A stretch of DNA of 64,000 bases, from positions 15,758-79,757 of the forward strand of contig CALEPA010000165.1 of NCBI GenBank assembly GCA_937910355.1. The letters are read 5' to 3'. Within the stretch, counting starts at the first letter, position 1. The number at the start of each line of letters is the position of its first letter. Position numbers and translations under genes: made by a program. The notes below the pieces were generated by a model that saw nothing but the letters and a program-made list of their open reading frames with translations, made no database searches and was not told the DNA's origin. This document shows, piece after piece, positions 7,684 through 16,522 of this stretch. Source of the stretch: JADFRD01 sp913009735. GTDB lineage: Bacteria > Fidelibacterota > Marinisomatia > Marinisomatales > TCS55.

Positions 7684-9039
7684 TTATTTATGATTTATTT
7701 TTCTGACGACAACTCTGTTCCCGTCTACGGTCATAATTTTAATGGTTTCATTTTTATCGATATACGATCCTTCAGTAACTACAAAAATTCGTTTTTCACC
7801 CACATGAACCCAGCCGGAGGGGCGGAGGTCGGTTTCAGAGACGCCTTCCTCTCCAAGGAGATTCTCAAGCCCAATGGATGAATTATAACCTTCTTCCTTT
7901 AGTTCAGCAGTAGGCGAACTTAATTTTTTCCAAAAGTCTGTTTTGGTCATAAGTTTAAACAAAAGTATTAAACCAATGATTCCACCTAATATTCCAATGG
8001 TTAATCCAGTTAAAGCCATGGTCTGAATTTCCTGACCTATGGGTACATCAGGCAAGAGTAATTCATAAAACCCCCAAATAATAATGCCTATGCCGGATAT
8101 CCCAGCAATACCAAATCCCGGTATTAACAATATTTCAACCGTCAACAAAGCAATACCAACCAAAACAATCAAGAAATCAGTCATTGTTGCTAATTGGGCA
8201 ATGTATGATGCTCCTAAGGATAAAGCTAAGCAAATAGCGCCAAAGGTTCCCGGGAGACCCCACCCCGGACTTTGCAATTCAAATAATATTCCAAGAAATC
8301 CAAATGTAGTCAGAAGAGAGGCGACGACTGGATTGGTTAAAAACCGCACAAGATTTTCAGACCAGTTTTCTTTAGCAGAGCGAATTGTAGCATGAGACAA
8401 GCCTAATTCTGCCAGGACGTCGTCAATTGTTTCATTTTCTCCGTCAGCCATTTTGTATTTAATAGCAGATTCTGTTGTGAGCGTTATTAACTTACCTTCC
8501 TTACGGCCTTCGAGGTCGGTCACTTCAACGGAATCACCGTCAATAACTAAATGAGTGAATGTTAATTCTTCATCAACCATGCCTTTGGCAATATCTGTGT
8601 TACGACCGCGCTTTTCTGCCGTTGACGCCATCTCTTCCCGCATGTAGCTAATAACTTTTTCACTGGCTTTCTTCCCTTGCATATCTACAGCTGTTGCAGC
8701 GCCAATCGTACCTCCTCCTGTCATATAAATCTTTTCACAGGATAGCGATATTAATGCTCCTGCAGAAATCGCCCTTCGATTGATGAACGCAACTGTTAAA
8801 ACATCCGAATCAAGTATGGCATCCTTGATTTGCGTTGCGGCATCCACACGCCCGCCAAATGTATCAATATCAAAAATAATAGCCTTTGCTCCGGCCTCTT
8901 CTGCTGTTGCAATAGCGCGTTCGATAAAAGGTGGAAGACCCAAATCAATAGTCCCTTGTATCGGCACTCGATAAACAATCGTTTCAGCAGAAACGGTTGA
9001 TAAACATAAATAAATAAATAATAATATTCGCATTTTCAT
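7684..9039 (-). CDS. nfeD: long-form NfeD / membrane ClpP-class serine protease
   Basis: 451 aa. A signal peptide (to about VSAE, residue 18) is followed by a ClpP-like serine protease domain (about 20-220) with FDIDTFGGRVDAA and the nucleophile motif RAISAGALISLS. A lysine (GKKASEKVISY region) could be the general base, giving the Ser-Lys dyad known for this family. Four or so membrane helices lie at about 235-370, then a C-terminal soluble OB-fold NfeD domain (DLRPSGWVHVGEKRIFVV). It is followed by floA, its usual partner in membrane quality control. Confidence 0.92.
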   Translation of the reverse strand: MKMRILLFIYLCLSTVSAETIVYRVPIQGTIDLGLPPFIERAIATAEEAGAKAIIFDIDTFGGRVDAATQIKDAILDSDVLTVAFINRRAISAGALISLSCEKIYMTGGGTIGAATAVDMQGKKASEKVISYMREEMASTAEKRGRNTDIAKGMVDEELTFTHLVIDGDSVEVTDLEGRKEGKLITLTTESAIKYKMADGENETIDDVLAELGLSHATIRSAKENWSENLVRFLTNPVVASLLTTFGFLGILFELQSPGWGLPGTFGAICLALSLGASYIAQLATMTDFLIVLVGIALLTVEILLIPGFGIAGISGIGIIIWGFYELLLPDVPIGQEIQTMALTGLTIGILGGIIGLILLFKLMTKTDFWKKLSSPTAELKEEGYNSSIGLENLLGEEGVSETDLRPSGWVHVGEKRIFVVTEGSYIDKNETIKIMTVDGNRVVVRKINHK

Positions 9040-9128
9040 AATGTTACTTCAAATCAATGTTAATTTTAATACTGTCATCAGGGAAATTATTTTATATTTA
9101 GCAATTATGCAGAACATATTACGTACAA

Positions 9129-9992
9129 ATGCGCTTTAATCATAAAATATCATATTATGCCTTAATCCTTTTTTCAGGTTGGTTACGCAGTCTGTCTGAG
9201 GTAGAACGCGACCGTCTTGGGTTCCGAATTGCACATCTTATGTATTATGTACTCGCGTTAAGGAAAAAAGATTCAGCAAAAAATATTGCTATTGCTTTTC
9301 CAAACAAACGTAATCAAACCCAAAACAAAATATTGAAAAATACTTATGTTTTTTTTGCAAAATCTTTCTTACAGTTTCTGGCATTACCAAAATCGTATCG
9401 ATTTGTCAAATTCGATGTTGAAGGGAAAAATTTACTGGATAATGCTATTAAAAACGGAAATGGTGTTATTCTTGCCACCGGTCATTTCGGAAAGTGGGAA
9501 ATAATGAGTTCTTGGTTAGGTTATACTGGTTATGAGTCTTTCGCTGTGGCTCAACATCAAGGAAATAGAGGCGCTGATTTATTTTTCAGAAATCTCAGGG
9601 AAAAAACCGGAATGGCTATTCTATATCGTAAATCTTCTCTGAAAAACATGTATCGAATTCTCGAAGAAAATAAAATATTAATTCTTGCCAGCGATCAAGA
9701 TTCAAAGTCTCGTGGAGTTTTTGTAAACTTCTTTAATAAACCGGCTTCTACTCCTAAAGGCGTTGCTCGTTTTCATTTAGAAACACAATCTCCTATATTA
9801 TTTATCACATGTCATCTTGGGAAAAACGGTCGGTATACAATACATATTCAACCTGTCATACCAAACGGAGAATCAACCGTTGAATCCATTACACAGGCAT
9901 TCACTGTTTTATTGGAAGAAAAAATCCGTCAGTTTCCTGAACAATATTTCTGGTTTCACAGACGCTGGAAATCAGAACCACCTGTTTCATAA
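9129..9992 (+). CDS. lpxL: lipid A biosynthesis acyltransferase (LpxL/HtrB family)
   Basis: 287 aa. Transfers a secondary acyl chain to the lipid A precursor at the inner membrane. The catalytic H-x4-E motif is visible as H119/E124 in GHFGKWE. Asp-Gln and the downstream FFNKPASTPKGVARF segment are also typical. The N-terminal 40 residues contain the membrane helix. The stop overlaps tsaC by one base. It is divergent from nfeD, with an 89-base AT-rich intergenic region that must hold both promoters. Whether it is functionally LpxL or LpxM cannot be told from sequence. Confidence 0.87.
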   Translation: MRFNHKISYYALILFSGWLRSLSEVERDRLGFRIAHLMYYVLALRKKDSAKNIAIAFPNKRNQTQNKILKNTYVFFAKSFLQFLALPKSYRFVKFDVEGKNLLDNAIKNGNGVILATGHFGKWEIMSSWLGYTGYESFAVAQHQGNRGADLFFRNLREKTGMAILYRKSSLKNMYRILEENKILILASDQDSKSRGVFVNFFNKPASTPKGVARFHLETQSPILFITCHLGKNGRYTIHIQPVIPNGESTVESITQAFTVLLEEKIRQFPEQYFWFHRRWKSEPPVS

Positions 9993-10561
9993 TGAATATT
10001 ATTAACATTGAATCTGCTGACGCGGTTATGAAGGCCTTTGATATTCTTGAAAGTGGTGGAGTGATTGTTTACCCAACAGACACAATTTACGGTTTTGGCG
10101 TTGATGCTAAAAACGATGCAGCAATAAACAAATTAAATCTTATTAAAGGCCGCCAACAATCAATCAGCGTCTTGGCTCCCGATAAAAAAACAGCTCTTTC
10201 ATGGGCAAATATTTCTGCTGAAGAAAAAGAATCAATTGAGGATAAACTTGGAGGAAATACGACAGTGATCTTTCCTGTAAAAAACGGTATCGTGAGTTCA
10301 ATAATTTTAGGGAAAGACCATACTCTTGGAGTAAGAATCCCTCATCATAAATTTTGCAATACGCTTTCATCAATTGCTTCAAACCCTTTCACAACCACCA
10401 GTGTAAATAAACACGGCTCTTTTCCATTGAATGATCCGGATATAATTATTAATATATTTGGACATGATATTGATTTATTAATAGATGGAGGAAATTTAGA
10501 GGGTAATCAGAGCTCTGTTGTGTTTAAACTAGATCGTGGCGAACTTATCCAAATAAGATAA
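9992..10561 (+). CDS. tsaC: threonylcarbamoyl-AMP synthase (TsaC/Sua5/YrdC)
   Basis: 189 aa, single YrdC domain. Makes threonylcarbamoyl-AMP for the universal t6A37 modification of ANN-reading tRNAs. The motif GGVIVYPTDTIYGFGVDA (about residues 21-38), KGRQQSISVL for nucleotide binding, and the C-terminal NQSSVVFKL are present. The Sua5-specific C-terminal domain is absent, so TsaC-type is the better name. ATG overlaps the last base of the acyltransferase stop, indicating co-translation. Confidence 0.9.
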   Translation: MNIINIESADAVMKAFDILESGGVIVYPTDTIYGFGVDAKNDAAINKLNLIKGRQQSISVLAPDKKTALSWANISAEEKESIEDKLGGNTTVIFPVKNGIVSSIILGKDHTLGVRIPHHKFCNTLSSIASNPFTTTSVNKHGSFPLNDPDIIINIFGHDIDLLIDGGNLEGNQSSVVFKLDRGELIQIR

Positions 10562-10565
10562 TACA

Positions 10566-11273
10566 ATGAGGATTTTCTTTATATTTATTTCAATACTGTC
10601 TATTTCATTTGGGCAAGATTTCCCCTTTAAGGTTGGAGAAAAACTTGTTTATAATGTAAAATTCAATATTATTCCGTCAGGAGTAGCGTCTCTGGAAGTC
10701 TTATCTCGTGATTCAATCAACGGAAATGGCGTATACCATGCGCGTTTTACGGCAAAAACAAATTTAACATTCGATCCCTTATTTAAAATCAGAGATCAAA
10801 TCGATATTTGGATGGATGAGCAAACCCTCTATACTCATCAATTAATTAAAACAATTCGAGAAGGAAAATACCGCAAAAAAATCTCTACAACGATTTATTA
10901 TCAAGATTCACTAGCGGTCATTAATTCGGATTCAATAAAAATTCATGATGTGGTCCGTGATCCATATTCATTGTTCTATTATTTGAGATCTATACCATTA
11001 GAAATTGGTGAAGTATTAGAATTCAAGACATTTGAAAATAAAAACACGACTTTGTTTAAATTATCTGTAACCGGGACAGAAAACATCTCTACTAAAGCGG
11101 GAACATTTTCATGTATTATTGTCCGTCCTTATCGTAAAGGGAAAACGCTTTTGAAAAATAAAGGCGATATGCAAATATGGTTCAGTAATGACGAAAGGCG
11201 ATTACCGGTACAAATACAGATTAAAATGAAATTCGGTTCTATGCTGTTGAAACTAAAGAAAATTACTGAGTAA
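10566..11273 (+). CDS. exported DUF3108 family protein
   Basis: 235 aa with a signal peptide ending around SISFGQ (predicted cut before Gln17). The mature part matches DUF3108 in layout: FKVGEKLVYNVKFNIIPSG near the start, TNLTFDPLFKIRDQID, a KISTTIYY strand, and the late GTFSCIIVRPYRKG and LPVQIQIKMKFGSM strands. Members are periplasmic beta-rich proteins of unknown function. It is transcribed with lpxL and tsaC and overlaps the convergent rseP by 11 bases. The context suggests an envelope role, nothing more specific. Confidence 0.78.
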   Translation: MRIFFIFISILSISFGQDFPFKVGEKLVYNVKFNIIPSGVASLEVLSRDSINGNGVYHARFTAKTNLTFDPLFKIRDQIDIWMDEQTLYTHQLIKTIREGKYRKKISTTIYYQDSLAVINSDSIKIHDVVRDPYSLFYYLRSIPLEIGEVLEFKTFENKNTTLFKLSVTGTENISTKAGTFSCIIVRPYRKGKTLLKNKGDMQIWFSNDERRLPVQIQIKMKFGSMLLKLKKITE

Positions 11274-12438
11274 TAAGCCGGCCAATATCATTTACAATTA
11301 CTGTCGCAACAAGTAAGAGTAAAAACGCCATTCCAACTTGTTGAATAACCATCCTAACCTTTATAGAAAGTTTTCTGCGTATGATTCCCTCAATGATTAA
11401 TATTAGAAGATGTCCGCCATCCAATCCGGGAATTGGCAAAATATTAATAAATGCCAGGTTACAGCTTATTAGAGCCATAAACGTTAAGAGCGCCGTCCAG
11501 CCGGCTTTTGCCGTTTCACCGGCTAATTGAGCAATCATAATAGGACCGCCGAGATCTTTCAATGATGCATCTCCATTTGCCAACATTGATAACGACATAA
11601 TAATCAGACCAAATCCATTCATGGTTGCAATGGAACCGGCTTGAATCGCTTCAACAAATCCTATGGGTCTAAAGTTATATTTTTGAATAATTCCTATTGC
11701 TCCAAGAGTATCTACTTTTCCATCAATAACAGCGACTTGGTATTTTGTTTTCAAATCAATATTAAATTGTTCGACATCTCTTTCGATTATTAATGAAATT
11801 TCAGTGTTTGGCAGCGCATGAATTTTTGATGACATATCCGACCATGTTTCTATTTCCTCACCGTTCACTGATAAAATACGATCACCCACCTGTAAGCCGG
11901 TATTTTCAGCCGGCATATTAGGGACCAATTGCGCTATAACGGGTTCATTGCTGAATTCAGGAACACCGGTATATTTAACAACACCTGCGAATAAAACAAA
12001 AGCCAGCAATATATTCATCATTACCCCGGCGCTCATGACCCAAGCTTGAGCCAGGGGCGATTTACTCATAAGTTCATCATCTGTATGGGAGAAATTTTCA
12101 TCCAGGCTTTCATCTATGGAGCCTGCCATTCTTACGTAGCCTCCAAGCGGAATAAGGGCTAAACAATATTCCGTCTTTTTTCCTATCTTACCGGGTATAT
12201 TGATTGTTTTTTCTATAATCGGTCCCCAGACAAGTTTTCTATCTTCACTAAAATAATAAAAATACACCTTGAATAACCACCCGTTATCCATCGAAGTGAA
12301 CGTAATTAATCGTGGTGGAAACCCAATAGAAAAACGATCAACCCGTACGCCAACCGAACGAGCGGCTAAAAAATGCCCGAGCTCGTGTACGGTTACCAGA
12401 ACGCCTAAAACAACAATTGTAGCCCAAAGTGTGGTCAT
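11263..12438 (-). CDS. rseP: RIP metalloprotease RseP (site-2 protease)
   Basis: 391 aa. Intramembrane zinc protease, expected to cut anti-sigma factors or signal-peptide remnants in the inner membrane. The zinc site HELGHFLAA is at about residues 18-26 in the first membrane helix, and the third ligand region NILPIPGLDGGHL near residue 335. One PDZ domain is visible (about 175-260: LQVGDRILSVNGEEIETW); E. coli RseP has two, so this is a shorter form. It is the last gene of the envelope operon, 22 bases after dxr. Confidence 0.93.
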   Translation of the reverse strand: MTTLWATIVVLGVLVTVHELGHFLAARSVGVRVDRFSIGFPPRLITFTSMDNGWLFKVYFYYFSEDRKLVWGPIIEKTINIPGKIGKKTEYCLALIPLGGYVRMAGSIDESLDENFSHTDDELMSKSPLAQAWVMSAGVMMNILLAFVLFAGVVKYTGVPEFSNEPVIAQLVPNMPAENTGLQVGDRILSVNGEEIETWSDMSSKIHALPNTEISLIIERDVEQFNIDLKTKYQVAVIDGKVDTLGAIGIIQKYNFRPIGFVEAIQAGSIATMNGFGLIIMSLSMLANGDASLKDLGGPIMIAQLAGETAKAGWTALLTFMALISCNLAFINILPIPGLDGGHLLILIIEGIIRRKLSIKVRMVIQQVGMAFLLLLVATVIVNDIGRLITQ

Positions 12439-12460
12439 CAGAAAAATTTACCTCATTTGA

Positions 12461-13606
12461 TTAATTAAATTCATTAACAAAATCCGTCGTCCAGAGTTCC
12501 AATTCTAATATTTCATCTAAAGTGGGTTCTGCTATCCATTGATGAACAGCACATGTTTTTTCTATTACTTTTGGAATATCAATAAACTTGATACGGCCAT
12601 TTAAAAATTGATATACGGCTTGTTCGTTGGCAACATTCAGAACCACGGGTGTCGATCCACCGCTTTTCAGCGCATCATATGCTAACTTTATACAAGGAAA
12701 TTTATCAAAATTGGGTGCTTCAAATGTAAGGTTCTTTATCTTTACAAGATCAAGCGTTTCCCAGTTGGCTTCAACGTGCCGCGGAAATGACAACGAATAT
12801 TGAATAGGTATTTTCATATCAGGGACACCTAATTGTGCTTTTACCGAACCATCAAAAAATTCAATCATGGAATGAATGATAGATTCGGGATGAATGACGA
12901 TCTCTATCTGATTTGCTTCCAGACCAAAAAGCCATTTTGCTTCTATCACTTCAAGCCCTTTGTTCATCATCGTTGCCGAATCAATGGTGATTTTATTCCC
13001 CATATTCCAGTTTGGGTGATTAAGGGCTTCTTTAGGCGTAATTTCGGAAAATGTATTGATATCTCTTGTTCTGAAAGGTCCGCCGCTTCCGGTCAATATA
13101 ATTTTTTTAACATCGGACAAATCTTCTCCCGTTAAGCACTGCCAAATAGCAGAATGTTCGCTATCGACAGGAAATATTTTTGCGCCGGTTTTCTTTTTTA
13201 CAGATTCTATTACGGAACCGGCCATGACGAGACTTTCCTTATTACTTAATGCCACATTAACCCCGGCCTCAAGTGAGCGGATGGTTGGTTCCATCCCGGC
13301 GCTGCCAACCAAACCGTTCATTACAATATCAACATCATTTCTCCCGGCAATTTCTAATAATCCAGTTCGTCCCACTAAAACATCAATCGATTCAGGAATA
13401 TTTTCCTTAACATATTCAACGAACGATTCTTCAATAATAACGACTGCTTTTGGGTGAAACACATTGGCTTGTTTAATAAGTTTATCTGCATTTTTATTGG
13501 CAGTAAGATACACGATTTCTATTTCATCACCAAGATTATGACATACCTTGAGTGTGTTTTCACCAATAGAACCTGTTGACCCAAGTATAGATAGTCGTTT
13601 TGACAT
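12461..13606 (-). CDS. dxr: 1-deoxy-D-xylulose 5-phosphate reductoisomerase
   Basis: 381 aa, the usual length. Converts DXP to MEP with NADPH, the committed step of the non-mevalonate isoprenoid pathway. The NADPH site GSTGSIGENTLKV (residues 8-20), the metal/substrate motif PVDSEHSAIWQCL (about 145-157), the GSGGPFR loop and NHPNWNMGNKITIDSATMMN are all intact. It lies in the envelope operon with uppS, its metabolic relative. IspE and IspF of the same pathway are encoded at about 60 kb. The start shares a base with the stop of the preceding gene. Confidence 0.96.
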   Translation of the reverse strand: MSKRLSILGSTGSIGENTLKVCHNLGDEIEIVYLTANKNADKLIKQANVFHPKAVVIIEESFVEYVKENIPESIDVLVGRTGLLEIAGRNDVDIVMNGLVGSAGMEPTIRSLEAGVNVALSNKESLVMAGSVIESVKKKTGAKIFPVDSEHSAIWQCLTGEDLSDVKKIILTGSGGPFRTRDINTFSEITPKEALNHPNWNMGNKITIDSATMMNKGLEVIEAKWLFGLEANQIEIVIHPESIIHSMIEFFDGSVKAQLGVPDMKIPIQYSLSFPRHVEANWETLDLVKIKNLTFEAPNFDKFPCIKLAYDALKSGGSTPVVLNVANEQAVYQFLNGRIKFIDIPKVIEKTCAVHQWIAEPTLDEILELELWTTDFVNEFN

Positions 13607-14307
13607 TAGAAAAATGACCTCAAAAGTTGGAGGTTAAATTGGATAAATTTATAATGTATTTGTGTTTGAATATTGATATCAAACATTTTTAAATGATATT
13701 GTGTTCCCAAAATGAAATATGTTAGAGAATTTTCACGATTAGATGGAATATTTTCATCATCAAAATTGCGAAAACTTGCGCGATAATTATTGTGACCTAT
13801 CCCAAGGTTAATCGGGATTTCAGAAAGGGTTCTTCTCCATAATAAACTGAAATCAATCATTCGCACTCTTAGATGTGAAGGTCCTTCCAGCCACCCCATA
13901 CTAACTGATGCTGCCCAGGTCTGTTCATAATATTCCATCCCATATCCTGCTGCGTTTACGGATTCATCTTTTGGTGACAGCAAATTCATTTTTCCCTTTA
14001 ACGCTAAATTATTTGTTACGAGTACTTGCCCTTCTATTATTGGTAAGAAAACGTGAGGATTTGTTTGTATTGATGTATTGGTCACATCCCAACCTAAAGG
14101 AAACGATATGGCAAGACCAAACCGTTTGGCTTCTGATAAATCCATAAGGGTTGGTTGTCCAAGTGCTAAAACACTTGATCTTACAATGGGTTCAGTTTGT
14201 TTTAAAAAAATATTGCTGTTTGCTTCAGAAAGATCAAATGAAAGCCATTGGGCGGATACTGAAACCACGATTGTCGAAAAATATATTGCTATAAGCCGAA
14301 TCCGCAT
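13606..14307 (-). CDS. uncharacterised outer-membrane protein within the lpx-dxr operon
   Basis: 233 aa. The signal peptide ends VVSVSA and the mature protein likely begins at Gln20 (QW). The rest alternates polar and hydrophobic residues in short strands (GLAISFPLGWDV, HVFLPIIEGQVLV, TWAASVSMGWLEG) and ends in Phe, as outer-membrane barrels do. I know no family name for it. It sits between lpxA and dxr with 1- and 17-base spacing, so it is co-expressed with lipid A and BAM genes. A small eight-strand barrel is plausible. No catalytic motif is visible. Confidence 0.65.
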   Translation of the reverse strand: MRIRLIAIYFSTIVVSVSAQWLSFDLSEANSNIFLKQTEPIVRSSVLALGQPTLMDLSEAKRFGLAISFPLGWDVTNTSIQTNPHVFLPIIEGQVLVTNNLALKGKMNLLSPKDESVNAAGYGMEYYEQTWAASVSMGWLEGPSHLRVRMIDFSLLWRRTLSEIPINLGIGHNNYRASFRNFDDENIPSNRENSLTYFILGTQYHLKMFDINIQTQIHYKFIQFNLQLLRSFF

Positions 14308-14324
14308 CTAAAACATACTCCATT

Positions 14325-15101
14325 TCAAATGATGCCCCGCTTGCTGGTTTCAATAAAATTCACAATTGTATTTATTTCATCAATATTTTCAAAATCGGAT
14401 TTGATTTTATTCAGCGCTTCTTTCCTGTTCAAATCTTCTGATCTGAAATACAACCGATACGCTTCCTTTATTACACTGCGTGTTTTCTTATCAAAACCAC
14501 GTCTGCGAAGGCCTATTTGGTTTACACCTGCAAATTTCAACGGTTCACCTGCTCCTAAAATATATGGTGGAACATCCTGAACCGCTCTAAATCCACCACC
14601 AATGAATACGTGATCTCCAATTTTAGTAAATTGATGTACAAGTACACCGCCACCTAACGAAACATACTCACCCAATTCAACATGCCCGCCCAGGGTGGCC
14701 AAATTGGCCATGACGACATTATTTCCCACCACACAATCATGAGCGACATGTGTACATGTCATTAACAATACATCATTACCAACTTTGGTTATTCCTTTTT
14801 CTGCTGTTCCACGATTGATCGTAACCGATTCTCGTATGATAACATTATTTCCAATATGAGTGGCTGTTATTTCACCGGAAAATTTTAAATCTTGTGGAAT
14901 TTCGCCAATGGAACAATTGTGAAAAATTTTTCCATTACTTCCTATGGTTGTTTCGGCTTTTATGGTTGTGTGATTACCAATACTTGTATTGTCGCCAATG
15001 CAAACATTTTCCTCAATAATGCTAAACGGTCCTATGGAAACATTCGTGCCCAGCTCTGCTTTGGATGAAACCAAGGCAGTTGTATGTATATTGGTTGAGA
15101 T
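14325..15101 (-). CDS. lpxA: UDP-GlcNAc acyltransferase with a probable ATC start codon
   Basis: First enzyme of lipid A synthesis; a left-handed beta-helix built of hexapeptide repeats, and the catalytic His lies in TCTHVAHDCVVGN. The only standard start (TTG 15074) has no Shine-Dalgarno and removes the first helix rung. Reading upstream in frame gives STNIHTTALVSSKAEL, which matches the usual family beginning, and ATC at 15101 sits seven bases after GGAG in the fabZ tail. I therefore place the start there (258 aa, a normal length). The C-terminal domain has the typical QIGLRRRGFDK motif. fabZ ends 2 bases before. Confidence 0.88.
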   Translation of the reverse strand: MSTNIHTTALVSSKAELGTNVSIGPFSIIEENVCIGDNTSIGNHTTIKAETTIGSNGKIFHNCSIGEIPQDLKFSGEITATHIGNNVIIRESVTINRGTAEKGITKVGNDVLLMTCTHVAHDCVVGNNVVMANLATLGGHVELGEYVSLGGGVLVHQFTKIGDHVFIGGGFRAVQDVPPYILGAGEPLKFAGVNQIGLRRRGFDKKTRSVIKEAYRLYFRSEDLNRKEALNKIKSDFENIDEINTIVNFIETSKRGII

Positions 15102-15103
15102 AG

Positions 15104-15544
15104 TTACACTCCGGCTCGATCAACAATATTGGCCATAATAATACCCTCGGCGACTTTTGTATCTTCTACGTAAGCTACTCCACCCAGTTTTACCGCATTC
15201 ATGCGAATTTTAATTAATTCCATTTCGATACGAACTTGATCTCCCGGAACAATAGGTTTTCTAAACTTTGATTTTTCAACCGCGGAAAACCACATATTTT
15301 TTTTCATGGGATCTTCCACTGAATTAAGGACTAAAAAAGCACCTGCTTGTGCCATTGATTCCAAGATAAGGACGCCGGGCATTACCGGTTGTCCCGGGAA
15401 ATGTCCCTGAAAGAATGGTTCATTTATTGTTACATTTTTCAAGGCTGTACAGCGTTTTCCGGGAACCAACTCAATAATTCTATCGATTAAAATGAATGGG
15501 TACCGGTGGGGTATGAGCTTCATGATCTCATCAATAGACAACAT
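15104..15544 (-). CDS. fabZ: 3-hydroxyacyl-ACP dehydratase FabZ
   Basis: 146 aa hot-dog fold enzyme of fatty-acid elongation. Motifs: IPHRYPFILIDRI (about residues 11-23), the catalytic His in QGHFPGQPVMPG and the catalytic Glu in LESMAQAGAF. In Bacteroidetes FabZ is commonly fused to LpxC; here the two are separate neighbouring genes 18 bases apart, which argues against a classical Bacteroidetes host. Its 3' end carries the GGAG that probably serves the next gene, lpxA. Supplies unsaturated intermediates and competes with LpxA/LpxD for hydroxyacyl-ACP. Confidence 0.95.
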   Translation of the reverse strand: MLSIDEIMKLIPHRYPFILIDRIIELVPGKRCTALKNVTINEPFFQGHFPGQPVMPGVLILESMAQAGAFLVLNSVEDPMKKNMWFSAVEKSKFRKPIVPGDQVRIEMELIKIRMNAVKLGGVAYVEDTKVAEGIIMANIVDRAGV

Positions 15545-15562
15545 ATTTATTTCCCTCGTTGA

Positions 15563-16522
15563 TCAAATATTTAGTTTTGAAAAAAAGTCGGCATATTCCC
15601 GTCTCACCAACTTTACAAATTCCACATTACTGGCATGGCCGCTTCTGACCGCTGTAACATGACCTTTTATTGGAACACCCAACAACGCCAAATCGCCTAT
15701 CAAGTCCAATGTTTTATGCCTTACCGGCTCATTTTTAAAACGTAATGTTTTGCCATTTAGGATTCCGTTAGCGCCGGAAATAATTGTTTCTTCTATGCCA
15801 AATAAATCCTGAAGACGATCCATTTCGCCCCGGGCAATTTTCTTATCAATAATAACTACTGCATTCTCCAGACTGCCGCCTTTGATTAATCCCTGTTCTT
15901 TCAGCATTTCAACTTCACTTAAAAAGCAAAATGTCCGTGCCGGGGCGACTTCTTTAGCAAAATCTTCTTTCATATTGTAGATTGCTTCATACTGTATTCC
16001 TAATTGGGGCAGGGGATAATCAACGGTGAAGGTTACTCGAAAACGGTCTGCCGGTGTAACATGAATATCAATTTCTTTGACCGGATCAGAATACGCAACT
16101 GCATTACTGATAGGCAGAACTTTTCTTTCTGCATTTTGAGCTACTTGGCCGGATTGTTTTAACACATCAACAAAATCTTTTGCGCTTCCATCCAACACGG
16201 GGGTTTCCTTGCTCGTCAGTTCAATAAGAATATTATCAATTCGCAAACCTGACACTGCCGCTAATGCATGCTCGACGGTATGAACCTTAACTCCATTTTG
16301 TTTAATAGTTGTTCCCCTGGAAATATCGACAACATGGTCAATATCCGCTTTGATTGCTGCACTGCCTTTTATATCCGATCTTTTAAATTGTATGCCGTAG
16401 TTTTCGGGGGCGGGCTTAAATGTAATTTTACTTTCAACACCTGTATGAAGTCCCACGCCGGTACATGACACAGCATGTTTAATTGTCCGTTGACGGCGGT
16501 GACGTTTAAACGTCATTTTCAA
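15563..16522 (-). CDS. lpxC: UDP-3-O-acyl-N-acetylglucosamine deacetylase
   Basis: 319 aa. The zinc-dependent committed step of lipid A synthesis. Zinc ligands and catalytic residues are seen in VHTVEHALAA (about residues 83-92) and RHKTLDLIGDLALLG (about 273-287), with the ARTFCF segment between. The N-terminus RQRTIKHAVSCTGVGLHTG is typical. ATG 16522 gives MKMTF; an internal ATG two codons later is an equal candidate. The gene overlaps the end of lpxD by 17 bases. It is not fused to FabZ. Confidence 0.95.
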   Translation of the reverse strand: MKMTFKRHRRQRTIKHAVSCTGVGLHTGVESKITFKPAPENYGIQFKRSDIKGSAAIKADIDHVVDISRGTTIKQNGVKVHTVEHALAAVSGLRIDNILIELTSKETPVLDGSAKDFVDVLKQSGQVAQNAERKVLPISNAVAYSDPVKEIDIHVTPADRFRVTFTVDYPLPQLGIQYEAIYNMKEDFAKEVAPARTFCFLSEVEMLKEQGLIKGGSLENAVVIIDKKIARGEMDRLQDLFGIEETIISGANGILNGKTLRFKNEPVRHKTLDLIGDLALLGVPIKGHVTAVRSGHASNVEFVKLVRREYADFFSKLNI

